Assembly (NCBI RefSeq): GCF_037095735.1
Contig: NZ_JBAWKD010000002.1
Location: 620,001-684,000 of the forward strand
Origin: Frigidibacter sp037095735
Lineage (GTDB): Bacteria; Pseudomonadota; Alphaproteobacteria; Rhodobacterales; Rhodobacteraceae
Reading direction: 5' to 3'
DNA: 64,000 nt
In this document: positions 51,663 to 59,545 of the stretch, one piece after another
How the letters are laid out: each line of letters opens with the position of its first letter
Numbering within the stretch: the first letter of the stretch is position 1
Program-made: the position numbers and the translations under genes
The notes under the pieces: generated by a model
Databases searched by the model: none
Seen by the model: the letters and a program-made list of their open reading frames with translations, nothing else
What the model was told of the DNA's origin: nothing

Positions 51663-52766
51663 TCAGCCGCGGTGGCCGGTCCAGCGCATCGCGATCCGGG
51701 TGATCCAGGGGCCGAAGAGGATGACGATCACCGCCCGCGCGGTCTGCATCGCCATCACGAAGGCCACGTCGACCTTGGTCGAGGCGGCGATGACCGCCAC
51801 GGTGTCGAGCCCGCCGGGCGAGGTCGCCAGATAGGCCGACAGCGGATCGATCCCCGCGAAGCGCACGAGCAGCGCCGCAAGCCCGCCGCAGATCGCGACC
51901 AGCACAAGGATCATCGCCAGCACCCGCGGCAGCGCGCGGGCGGCATGGGCGATCACCGGCCGGTCGAAGCGCAGCCCGACCCCCCAGCCGATCGCGGCAT
52001 AGCCCAGCGCCAGCATCAGGGGCGGCAGGTCGATCTCCATGAAGCCCGCATCCTGCAGCGCGGTGCCGATGAAGATCGGCAGCAGCAGCGGCCCCGAGGG
52101 GATGCGGATCCACTCGGACAGCCAGACCGCCCCGACCGCCAGCGCCATCGTCGCCACGAAAGGCACCGCCTGCGGCAGCACGAACCAATGCGTCCCCGGC
52201 GCCGAGCCGCCGGCGGGCGCGCCCAGCTCGCGCGCGATGATCGCCGCGGCCGAGGCCACGATCAGCACGCGGGTGTATTGCATGACCGCCACCAGCCGCT
52301 GGTCGGCGCCATATTGCGCCGACATCAGCGTCATCGCGCTGGCGCCGCCCGGCGAGGCGCCCCAGAGCGCGGTGGTGCCCGGCAGGATCCGCGCCCGCGC
52401 CAGCAGCACGCCCAGCCCCATCGCCACCGCGATCACCGAGACGACGCCGCCCAGGAACAGCGGCCAGCGCCCCGCGATCTCCTGCAGCACCGGCAGCGAC
52501 AGCGAATCCGCGACCATGCAGCCGACGAGGGCCTGCGCGAAGCGGTAGGGCAGCCCCGGCAGCACCAGCCGCGCGCCCCCCAGCCCGCAGAGGATCCCCG
52601 CCAGCATCGGTCCCAGCAGCAGGGCCGCCGGCAGCCCGGTCTGTTCCAGCAGCACGACGAAGACCAGCGACATCGCCGCCAGCAGCAGCCAGCGCAGCGC
52701 AACGGGCATCCGCCCCAGGCGGGTGGCCCCCGGGGCGGTCGGCGGATCGGACGGTACGGGGGTCAT
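51663..52766 (-). CDS. AbrB-family membrane transporter (PF05145)
   Basis: 367 aa, start MTPVPSDPPTAPGATRLGRM. Two repeats of a roughly five-helix unit are visible, each with a GASPGG-type motif: TALWGASPGGASAMTLMSAQ in the first half and YLATSPGGLDTVAVIAASTK in the second. This is the AbrB duplication family once called ammonia monooxygenase; its substrates are unsettled. It converges on the deacylase gene with 3 bases between stops. A link to the locus is possible but unproven. Confidence 0.9.
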   Translation of the reverse strand: MTPVPSDPPTAPGATRLGRMPVALRWLLLAAMSLVFVVLLEQTGLPAALLLGPMLAGILCGLGGARLVLPGLPYRFAQALVGCMVADSLSLPVLQEIAGRWPLFLGGVVSVIAVAMGLGVLLARARILPGTTALWGASPGGASAMTLMSAQYGADQRLVAVMQYTRVLIVASAAAIIARELGAPAGGSAPGTHWFVLPQAVPFVATMALAVGAVWLSEWIRIPSGPLLLPIFIGTALQDAGFMEIDLPPLMLALGYAAIGWGVGLRFDRPVIAHAARALPRVLAMILVLVAICGGLAALLVRFAGIDPLSAYLATSPGGLDTVAVIAASTKVDVAFVMAMQTARAVIVILFGPWITRIAMRWTGHRG

Positions 52767-53004
52767 CGGGCAGGCTCCGGCTGTCGCAGGGCGCGGGGGG
52801 GGATCGGCCCCCTGCCCGGGGATGGCGTCATTCGCGGCGGCGAGGCCGGGAGAGGCCTCTGCATACGACGGTACACCGAACTGCGCGGCAGCCGCAAGGT
52901 CTCGCGGCCCCCGGTCTTTCAAGGGCCCCGCGTTTCCACGCCCCCTGCGCTTTCACCCGCCCCGTCCGTTCGGAGGGCCCCATCCGTTCGGACGGCCGCG
53001 CCGC

Positions 53005-53694
53005 TCACAGACCCAGACGGCCCGCCAGCGTGCCCCAGGTGCGCGCGACCCCGTCCCAGTCGGCGCCGCGGGCGCGGAACAGGCAGGCCTGGCTCTGGTG
53101 GATCAACCCGTCGGACAGGATCTTCAGGTGGTTCGCGCGCAGCGTCTCGCCCGACGAGGTGATGTCGGCGATGGCTTCCGCGGTCAGGTTCTTCACCGTG
53201 CCCTCGGTCGCGCCCTGGCTGTCGACCAGCTGGTAGTCGGCAACGCCGTTCTCCTGCAGGAACTCGCGCACGAGCCGGTGATACTTGGTCGCGATCCGCA
53301 TCCGGAAGCCATGTGCGCGCCGGAACGCCGCGGCGGCGGCGTCGAGGTCTTCCAGCAGGTCCACGTCGCTCCAGCAGGCCGGGACCGCGATGATCAGGTC
53401 GGCATGGCCGAAGCCAAGGGGCGCCAGTTCCTCGACCAGCTCGGCCCAGTCGGCCAGCTTGTCGCGCACGAGGTCAGACCCGGTGACGCCCAGATGGATG
53501 CGCCCCGCCGCCAGCTCGCGCGGGATCTCGCCCGCCGACAGCAGCACCAGCTCGACCCCGTCGATCCCCTCGACCCGGCCGGAATACTCGCGCTCCGACC
53601 CGGTGCGGCTGAGCGCGATGCCCCGCGCGCCGAACCAGTCGAAGGTCTTCTCCATCAGCCGGCCCTTCGAGGGCACGCCCAGCTTCAGCGTCAT
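53005..53694 (-). CDS. hisG: ATP phosphoribosyltransferase, short form
   Basis: 229 aa. The first enzyme of histidine synthesis (ATP plus PRPP). Start MTLKLGVPSKGRLMEKTFDW; periplasmic-binding-protein-like fold with VTGSDLVRDKL. The length and missing C-terminal ACT-like domain mark the short HisG, which needs HisZ for activity and feedback control. The hisZ gene directly upstream overlaps it by ATGA, as expected for the hetero-octamer. Confidence 0.97.
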   Translation of the reverse strand: MTLKLGVPSKGRLMEKTFDWFGARGIALSRTGSEREYSGRVEGIDGVELVLLSAGEIPRELAAGRIHLGVTGSDLVRDKLADWAELVEELAPLGFGHADLIIAVPACWSDVDLLEDLDAAAAAFRRAHGFRMRIATKYHRLVREFLQENGVADYQLVDSQGATEGTVKNLTAEAIADITSSGETLRANHLKILSDGLIHQSQACLFRARGADWDGVARTWGTLAGRLGL

Positions 53695-54782
53695 GCCCGG
53701 CCCTCCAGCTGCGCCACGAGGCCGGGGCGGATCACGCCCCCCACCGCCGGGATCGAGCCATGGCCGGCCGTCGCGCCCAGAACCGCGGTCAGCGCGTCGT
53801 AGCGCCCGCCGGTGGCGACGGGCGGCAGCTTCGGATCGGACTGGCGCAGCATGAACACGAAGCCGTCGTAATATTCCATCGTGCCCCGCCCGTGGCTGGC
53901 GTCATAGGTCAGCCGCGAGATGTCGACGCCCTTGGCCGCCATCGCTGCCAGACGCTCGCCCATCCGCTGCACCGCCGGCGCGATCGAGGGCATCCCCGCC
54001 GCCAGCGTGGTCAGCCTGCCCAGCGCCTCGGGCGCGGGCGCGGTCAGCGAGAACAGCGCATCGAGCCGCGCGACCTCGTCTGCCGGCAGCGGCGCCGCGG
54101 CGGCATCCTCTTCCAGCGCGGCGATGCGGGCCGCGACCTCGGCTTCCGAGCGCAGGCCGATGAAGGGCGCGTCAGAGCCGCCCTCGCCCGCCAGCAGCGC
54201 CGCGCGCGAGGCGGGAACCGGGCCGCGGCCGGAATAGCGGTCGATCAGCGCGCGGAAGCGCCGGGGCCGCCAGATGTGGCGCAGAAGCGCGGCCTTGCGG
54301 CTGTCCAGCGTGGGCAGGCCGCGCACGGCCGCGGTCAGGATGCCGATGTCGCCGATCACCGGCACCAGCGGCAGGGGCGCGAGCAGGCGCGAGAACAGCG
54401 CGAAGACCTCGGCATCGGCCTCGGGCGGGGCGGCGCGGGCGAAAAGCTCATACCCCACCTGGAAATATTCGGCGGTGCGGGGGCCGCGATGCTCCTGCTT
54501 GCGGAACACCTCGCCCATGTAGCAGTAGCGCGCCGGGTCCGAGCCGCGGGCCATGTGCATCTGCACGACCGGCACGGTGAAGTCCGGGCGCATCATCATC
54601 TCGCCGCGCAGCGGGTCCTGGGTGACGAAGGCGCGGGCGCGGATGTCCTCGCCGTACAGATCCAGCAGCACCTCGGCGGGCAGCAGGATGTCGGCCTCGA
54701 CCTCGGCGGCGCCGGCGGCGCGGAAGGCGGCCAGCAGCCGCTCGCCCGTCGCGCGGGCCTCGGCTTTGCCAAGCGCGCTCAC
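53691..54782 (-). CDS. hisZ: ATP phosphoribosyltransferase regulatory subunit
   Basis: 363 aa from GTG overlapping the hisS stop (GTGA). It is a class II tRNA-synthetase-like paralogue of HisRS: MMRPDFTVPVVQMHMARGSD (motif 2 region), CYMGEVFRKQEHRGPRTAEY, and YDASHGRGTMEYYDGFVFML, but it lacks the anticodon-binding domain. It activates HisG and mediates histidine feedback. Gene order hisS-hisZ-hisG on one transcript links histidine charging and synthesis. Confidence 0.96.
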   Translation of the reverse strand: MSALGKAEARATGERLLAAFRAAGAAEVEADILLPAEVLLDLYGEDIRARAFVTQDPLRGEMMMRPDFTVPVVQMHMARGSDPARYCYMGEVFRKQEHRGPRTAEYFQVGYELFARAAPPEADAEVFALFSRLLAPLPLVPVIGDIGILTAAVRGLPTLDSRKAALLRHIWRPRRFRALIDRYSGRGPVPASRAALLAGEGGSDAPFIGLRSEAEVAARIAALEEDAAAAPLPADEVARLDALFSLTAPAPEALGRLTTLAAGMPSIAPAVQRMGERLAAMAAKGVDISRLTYDASHGRGTMEYYDGFVFMLRQSDPKLPPVATGGRYDALTAVLGATAGHGSIPAVGGVIRPGLVAQLEGRA

Positions 54783-56284
54783 GGCTCGAGCATCCGGCGC
54801 ACGGCGGCGACGATGTCCCCGCGGGGAACCTCGACCTGCGCGGGGCGGGCCTTCCATTCCTCGAGGCTGGCGCCCTCGGCGATCTTTGCGCCAAGGATCA
54901 GGTCCTTCAAAACGACCGTGCCCTTCGCCGCCTCGTCCCCGCCTTGGATCACCGCGATGGGCGAGGCGCGTTTGTCGGCGTATTTCAACTGGTTGCCGAA
55001 GTTCTTTGGGTTGCCCAGATAGACCTCGGCGCGGATGCCGGCGGCGCGCAGCTCGCCTGCCATCGCCATGTACTCGGCCATGCGGTCGCGATCCATCACC
55101 GTCACCACCACCGGGCCCGCGGTCTCGCCCCCGGCGCGGCCCTTGGCGCGCAGCGCGGCCAGAAGCCGGTCGACGCCGATCGAGACGCCGGTCGCCGGCA
55201 CCGACTGGCCAGTGAAGCGCTTCACCAGATCGTCGTAACGCCCGCCGCCCGCGACCGATCCGAACGAGCGCTTGCGGCCCTTCTCGTCGAGGATCTCGAA
55301 GGTCAGTTCGGCCTCGTAGACCGGGCCGGTGTAGTAGCCAAGGCCGCGCACCACCGAGGGGTCGATCTCGATCCGGTCGGGGCCAAGGCCCTGCGCATCG
55401 AGAAGTTCGGCAATGGTTTCAAGCTCCTGCACGCCTTCGCGCCCGATGGCCGAGGTGCCGATCAGCTCGCCCAGACGCGCGACCGTGGCCGGGCCGTCGG
55501 CGCGCTTGGCGGACATGAAGCCCATGACGATCTCGGCCTGCTCGGGCGAGAGGCCCGCGCCCTTGGTGAAATCGCCGCTCTCGTCGAGCCGGCCTTCGCC
55601 CAGCAGCGCGCGCACGCCGGCATCCCCCAGCCGGTCGATCTTGTCGATGGCGCGCAGCACGATGCCGCGTTCCTCGAAGAAGCGGTCGGGGTCGGCGGGG
55701 TCGAGCACGCCCGCCGCTTCCATCACCCCGTTGAGAACCTTGCGGTTGTTCACCCGCACCAGATAGTCGCCGCGGGGGATCCCCACCGTCTCGAGCGCGC
55801 CGGCGAGCATCGCGCAGATCTCGGCATCGGCCGCGACCGAGGGTGCGCCCACCGTATCGGCATCGCATTGATAGAACTGGCGGAATCGGCCCGGGCCGGG
55901 CTTTTCGTTGCGCCAGACCGGGCCCATCGCATAGCGGCGGTAGGGGCTGGGCAGGTCGTTGCGGAACTGCGCCGCGACCCGCGCGAGCGGCGCGGTCATG
56001 TCATAGCGCAGCGCCAGCCAGTCGCCGGGCTTGCTGTCGGATTCCGCATCTTCCTGCCAGGCGAAGACGCCCTCGTTCGGGCGGTCGACGTCGGGCAGGA
56101 ATTTCCCCAGCGCCTCGACGGTCTCCACCGCCGAGGTTTCCAGCGGCTCGAACCCGTGGCGATGATAGACCCCGGCGATCGCGTCGAGCATCGCCTTGCG
56201 CTCGGTCACCTCGGCGCCGAAATAGTCGCGAAAGCCCCTCGGGGTCTCGGCGCGCGGTCTGCGGGGAGCCTTGTCCTTGGCCAT
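54779..56284 (-). CDS. hisS: Histidyl-tRNA synthetase
   Basis: 501 aa. Start MAKDKAPRRPRAETPRGFRD. Class II motif 2 is YRRYAMGPVWRNEKPGPGRF...YQCDAD; the histidine-specific motif is RGLGYYTGPVYE, and motif 3 TGVSIGVDRLLAAL. The C-terminal anticodon-binding domain covers about the last 95 residues. It is the first gene of hisS-hisZ-hisG. The roughly 100 bases beyond its start hold a cluster of GTGCAC/TGTACA motifs that may be regulatory. Confidence 0.97.
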   Translation of the reverse strand: MAKDKAPRRPRAETPRGFRDYFGAEVTERKAMLDAIAGVYHRHGFEPLETSAVETVEALGKFLPDVDRPNEGVFAWQEDAESDSKPGDWLALRYDMTAPLARVAAQFRNDLPSPYRRYAMGPVWRNEKPGPGRFRQFYQCDADTVGAPSVAADAEICAMLAGALETVGIPRGDYLVRVNNRKVLNGVMEAAGVLDPADPDRFFEERGIVLRAIDKIDRLGDAGVRALLGEGRLDESGDFTKGAGLSPEQAEIVMGFMSAKRADGPATVARLGELIGTSAIGREGVQELETIAELLDAQGLGPDRIEIDPSVVRGLGYYTGPVYEAELTFEILDEKGRKRSFGSVAGGGRYDDLVKRFTGQSVPATGVSIGVDRLLAALRAKGRAGGETAGPVVVTVMDRDRMAEYMAMAGELRAAGIRAEVYLGNPKNFGNQLKYADKRASPIAVIQGGDEAAKGTVVLKDLILGAKIAEGASLEEWKARPAQVEVPRGDIVAAVRRMLEP

Positions 56285-56393
56285 TGGCCTCGCCTCGTTC
56301 GTCTGGTCACGGGTCCGCGCGGGTCTTAGCCGAGCCGGGCATGGCGAACAAGCGAGAGGGGGAAGATGGGGGTAAAATGCCCCGGAAAACCCC

Positions 56394-56436
56394 GTGCACA
56401 ACAGGTGCACCCCCTGTACACCCCCCGTACACCCCC
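56394..56436. promoter_or_regulatory. Clustered GTGCAC/GTACAC motifs upstream of hisS
   Basis: GTGCAC at 56394-56399 and 56405-56410, TGTACA at 56415-56420 and CGTACAC near 56426-56432, each followed by a C-run. All hexamers are self-palindromic. They lie about 110-150 bases upstream of hisS and before slyX. Possibly a binding array or a small degenerate repeat; function unknown. Confidence 0.4.
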
Positions 56437-56493
56437 CCGCACATCCTTGGTGCCGGCGTGGTGACCGATCCAGAGGCGAAACGGAGCAGGCCG

Positions 56494-56697
56494 GTGACCG
56501 AGATCGAGAAGCTGGAAGAGACCGTCGCGCATCTGCTGCGCACCGTCGAAGAGCTGAGCGCCGTCGTCGCGCGGCAGGACGGCGAGATCCAGCGCCTGTC
56601 GCGGCGCGTGGGCCTGCTGATGGAACGCGAGGCCGAACGCGAGGCCGACGGCTCGAACACCATCCCGCTTGCGGACCAGCGCCCGCCGCATTGGTGA
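56494..56697 (+). CDS. slyX: SlyX-family small coiled-coil protein
   Basis: 67 aa from GTG (VTEIEKLEETVAHLLRTVEE); an in-frame GTG 11 codons upstream is possible. Nearly the whole chain is a helical coiled coil with heptads (LEETVAHLL, LSAVVARQDGEIQRLSRRVG), ending in the family signature PLADQRPPHW. SlyX has no established biochemical role. It is divergent from hisS. Confidence 0.88.
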   Translation: MTEIEKLEETVAHLLRTVEELSAVVARQDGEIQRLSRRVGLLMEREAEREADGSNTIPLADQRPPHW

Positions 56698-56960
56698 GGC
56701 CGGGCGGTCCGGGGCCTCTTCGCCGCCGGGACCGCGCCACGCCCCGACCCGCGCCCTTGGCGGTCCCAGACGCGGCCGGGCGGTCCGCTGCCCCCCCCGA
56801 GCGGCGAAGCGCGACGGCCCGCGGGGCGACTGCTCGGTGGGCGGCCAGAGGGTGCGGCACAGGACCGCGGCGTCGCGTCACCTCCCTTGGTAGCCCTTGC
56901 CCGGCCCCGCCCCGACGGGTCATAGCTTGGCGAGAGCTTGCGATGCCGAAGGAGGAACGG

Positions 56961-57365
56961 ATGATCGGACGCCTGAACCATGTCGCCATCGCGGTGCCCG
57001 ACCTCGAGGCGGCCTCGGCGCAGTATCGCGACACGCTGGGCGCCCGCGTCGGCCAGCCGCAGGACGAGCCCGACCACGGGGTGACCGTCGTCTTCATCGA
57101 GCTGCCGAACACCAAGATCGAACTGCTCTACCCGATGGGCGACGACAGCCCTATCAAGGGCTTCCTCGAGAAGAACCCCGCGGGCGGGATCCACCACATC
57201 TGCTACGAGGTCGAGGACATCCTCGCCGCCCGCGACCGTCTGAAGGCGCAGGGCGCGCGGGTGCTGGGGTCGGGCGAGCCGAAGATCGGCGCGCATGGCA
57301 AGCCGGTGCTGTTCCTGCATCCCAAGGATTTCAACGGCTGCCTGGTGGAGCTGGAGCAGGTCTGA
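56961..57365 (+). CDS. mce: Methylmalonyl-CoA epimerase
   Basis: 134 aa, start MIGRLNHVAIAVPDLEAASA after AAGGAGG. It is a vicinal-oxygen-chelate enzyme that interconverts (S)- and (R)-methylmalonyl-CoA in propionyl-CoA metabolism, a natural sink for the valine/isoleucine carbon from the bkd complex. Metal ligands are expected at LNHVAI, GIHHICYEV and the C-terminal LVELEQV. The stop overlaps the DUF1467 gene start (TGATG). Confidence 0.95.
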   Translation: MIGRLNHVAIAVPDLEAASAQYRDTLGARVGQPQDEPDHGVTVVFIELPNTKIELLYPMGDDSPIKGFLEKNPAGGIHHICYEVEDILAARDRLKAQGARVLGSGEPKIGAHGKPVLFLHPKDFNGCLVELEQV

Positions 57366-57676
57366 TGACGATCACCGCGGCGCTCGTCCTCTATTCGGTG
57401 ATCTGGTTCCTGACGCTGTTCGTGGTGCTGCCGATCCGCGCCCGCAGCCAGGCGGACGCGGGCGAGGTGGTGCCGGGCACCCCCGCCGGCGCCCCGGCCG
57501 AGGCGCGCATCGGGCAGAAGGCGAAGCTGACCACGCTGGTCGCGACGCCGCTGTTCCTGGTGATCGCGGCGGTGATCCTGTCGGGCTGGATCACCATCGA
57601 GGATCTGGACTGGTTCCGGCGCATGGGCCCGGGCGGGGGCTGGCGCGAGGTGCCGCTGGCGCCGCAAGGGGGCTGA
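57365..57676 (+). CDS. DUF1467 small membrane protein
   Basis: 103 aa with two helices: ITAALVLYSVIWFLTLFVVL at the N-terminus and LTTLVATPLFLVIAAVILSG (about 56-75). The loop has PIRARSQADAGEVVPGTPAG, the DUF1467 signature. It is coupled to the methylmalonyl-CoA epimerase by a one-base overlap, an arrangement I recall as common in Rhodobacteraceae. Function unknown. Confidence 0.9.
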   Translation: MTITAALVLYSVIWFLTLFVVLPIRARSQADAGEVVPGTPAGAPAEARIGQKAKLTTLVATPLFLVIAAVILSGWITIEDLDWFRRMGPGGGWREVPLAPQGG

Positions 57677-57698
57677 GGCTCCAAGGCCCGGCGTGGGA

Positions 57699-57760
57699 GG
57701 GGGCGCTGCCCCCGCCGCCCTGCGGGCGCCTCCCCCGGGATACTTGGACCAATGAGAAAG
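57699..57760 (-). repeat. Interspersed double-hairpin element, copy 6
   Basis: GGGGGC-GCT-GCCCCC stem (57699-57713), CGCCC-TGC-GGGCG stem (57716-57728), then CCCCCGGGATACTTGGACCA ATGAGAAAG. This is the reverse orientation of the family, between the convergent DUF1467 and EI24 genes, where it could terminate both. Confidence 0.85.
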
Positions 57761-57768
57761 GCTGGGGG

Positions 57769-58479
57769 TCAGGCGAGGCCGCGGGCCGCGTCGCGCCGCG
57801 ACAGGCGGTGGTAGAGATGGGTGAAGGCGGCGGCGCCGATGACCGGGATCGTCAGGTTGACCAGCGGCACGGTCAGCGGCACCGCCATCAGCGCGCCGAG
57901 CGCCCAGATCGTCAGCGGGTGGCGGCGGCGGAGGCGGGCCGCGCCCTCGGGGCCGATGCGGCGCATCGCGGCCATCTGCATGTATTCACGGCCCAGAAGC
58001 CAGCCGTTCACCGCCCAGAACAGAAGCGGCCCCAGCGGGCCTGCGACCAGGTAGGCGATCAGCGCCAGCGCGTTGATCACGAAGACGAGGAGCAGGAAGC
58101 CCGCCGAGTCGCGCAGCGCCGTGGCGAGGCCGACGCCCGGCGCGGGCGGCAGGTCGGGATAGTGCTTTTCCTCGACCGCCTCGGCGACCGTGTCGAGGAA
58201 GAACCCGGTGAAGGCCGAGGCGACCGGCACCATCAGGAAGACCGAGGCGGCCAGCATCAGCGGCACCACGCCCCATTCCAGCACGTCCTGCACCCAGGTG
58301 ACCTCGCCCCAGTACCAGAGCGTGACCGTGCCGGGCACAAGCCACCCCACCAGCCCCATCAGCCCCCAGGTGATCGCCAAGAGAAGCGCGAGCGCGAGGC
58401 CGATTCCGGTCAGCAGCACCCGCAGGAAGCGCGGATCGCCGATCTGGCCCAGCGCCGCCGCGACGGAAGCCGCGATCAT
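57769..58479 (-). CDS. EI24/CysZ-family membrane protein
   Basis: 236 aa with about four membrane segments (20-48, 68-95, 120-150, 190-225). The EI24 domain pattern is visible in ASAFTGFFLDTVAEAVEEKH and NGWLLGREYMQMAAMRR, related to the sulfate permease CysZ. It might take up sulfate, of interest next to no cys genes but in a genome with sulfotransferases; this is speculative. Its ATG overlaps the nitroreductase stop by ATGA. Confidence 0.9.
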   Translation of the reverse strand: MIAASVAAALGQIGDPRFLRVLLTGIGLALALLLAITWGLMGLVGWLVPGTVTLWYWGEVTWVQDVLEWGVVPLMLAASVFLMVPVASAFTGFFLDTVAEAVEEKHYPDLPPAPGVGLATALRDSAGFLLLVFVINALALIAYLVAGPLGPLLFWAVNGWLLGREYMQMAAMRRIGPEGAARLRRRHPLTIWALGALMAVPLTVPLVNLTIPVIGAAAFTHLYHRLSRRDAARGLA

Positions 58480-59084
58480 GCGTCGCGCCAGTCGATGCTG
58501 CGCTCGGGGTCCGGGCGCGGACGGTCGGGGGGCAGCGTGGTCTCGGTCCCGATATGGACGAAGCCCGCGAGGCGCTCGCCCGGGGCCAAGCCCAGCCCCT
58601 CGGTCAGGAAGCCCGGGTCATAGGCGGGCCAGCCGGTCAGCCAGCAGGCGCCCCAGCCCGCGGCCTGCGCGGCGTTGCAAAGCGTGGCGGCGACGGCGCC
58701 CACGCTGAGCACCTGTTCCCATTCCGGGACCTTGCCGGTGTCGCGCGGCACCGCCACCACGGCGACGCAGAGCGGGCTGTCGGCGAATTGCGCGACGCCC
58801 TTGCCGGCCTGGTCGGGGGCGAGGCCCTTCTCGGTCGCCCGGGTGCCGGCCAGCGCCGCCAGACGGTCGAGCGCGCCGCGTTCCAGCACGATCAGCCGCC
58901 AGGGTTCCAGCTTGCCGTGATCGGGCACGCGCAGCGCCATCTGCAGCAGCGGCGCCAGCGCGGCACGGTCCGGCGCGGGGCCGGTCAGGGTTTTCGCGGG
59001 CCGCGAACGGCGGGTGGCGAGGAAGTCGAGCACCTCGGGGCGCGCGCGCAGCGGCTGCGAGGCGACGGGATCGGGAGCGGTCAT
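58476..59084 (-). CDS. Nitroreductase family protein (YdjA-like)
   Basis: 202 aa, start MTAPDPVASQPLRARPEVLD. It is a flavin-dependent NAD(P)H oxidoreductase fold: FLATRRSRPAKTLTGPAPDR (FMN phosphate site), MALRVPDHGKLEPWRLIVL, and LCNAAQAAGWGACWLTGWPA. This matches the small YdjA branch. Substrate unknown. First gene of a two-gene unit with the EI24 gene. Confidence 0.92.
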   Translation of the reverse strand: MTAPDPVASQPLRARPEVLDFLATRRSRPAKTLTGPAPDRAALAPLLQMALRVPDHGKLEPWRLIVLERGALDRLAALAGTRATEKGLAPDQAGKGVAQFADSPLCVAVVAVPRDTGKVPEWEQVLSVGAVAATLCNAAQAAGWGACWLTGWPAYDPGFLTEGLGLAPGERLAGFVHIGTETTLPPDRPRPDPERSIDWRDA

Positions 59085-59342
59085 GCGGGTCTCCGGCTTG
59101 TCGCCATGGGATGTCGGCCATCGCGGCGCGATGTTCAAGGCCGGTGGCGTGGCGGGCCGCGATTCGCCGCGGGCCCGGCCCGGTCGCGGCGCGCGTTCCA
59201 CAAGCGCTTGCGCGCCGGGGACGGTGGGCCGGCAGGTCTTGCGGTCCCGGTCGGTGCGACAACCGATGGCAACCGGGGATTGCATTTCCTGCGGGATCTG
59301 CCACGATTCAGGTCTGTATTTCATCGGTATCGGTTGTTCATC
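59085..59342. other. Intergenic region before large membrane-protein locus
   Basis: No gene supported. It becomes AT-richer near 59280-59345 (TGCATTTCCTGCGG, GTCTGTATTTCATCGGTATC), a likely promoter for the locus that follows. Confidence 0.45.
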
Positions 59343-59456
59343 ATGCGTTTCCTCTCCTCTCTCCTCCTCTGCGCGATCTTGGGCCTTACGCTGGCCGGAG
59401 CCGTTTCGGCCCCGGCAACGGCCGGCCCCTGCAACCGCGCGATCCAGACCTGCTGA
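59343..59456 (+). pseudogene. Signal-peptide mini-ORF, probably detached N-terminus
   Basis: 37 codons beginning MRFLSSLLLCAILGLTLAGA, a textbook signal peptide cleaved near ATAG, then PCNRAIQTC and a TGA. Just past the stop the frame of the large downstream protein reads DLLIAPFPDII, TGA, then HALPPRADIGLPEVRVRGDA, which looks coding. The simplest reading is an ancestral signal peptide plus periplasmic segment cut off from the large gene by a one-base deletion and a nonsense change (59480-59482), or by sequencing error. It could also be a genuine small secreted peptide. Confidence 0.5.
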
Positions 59457-59545
59457 TCGCCCCCTTTCCGGACATCATCTGACACGCGCTGCCGCCGCGG
59501 GCCGACATCGGCCTGCCGGAGGTGCGCGTGCGGGGGGACGCCGCA

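Noticed and set aside
59454..59482. TGA codons as selenocysteine or readthrough sites in the large membrane-protein locus
   Set aside because: No SECIS-like hairpin was recognised and a frame change is also needed, so decay or error is simpler.
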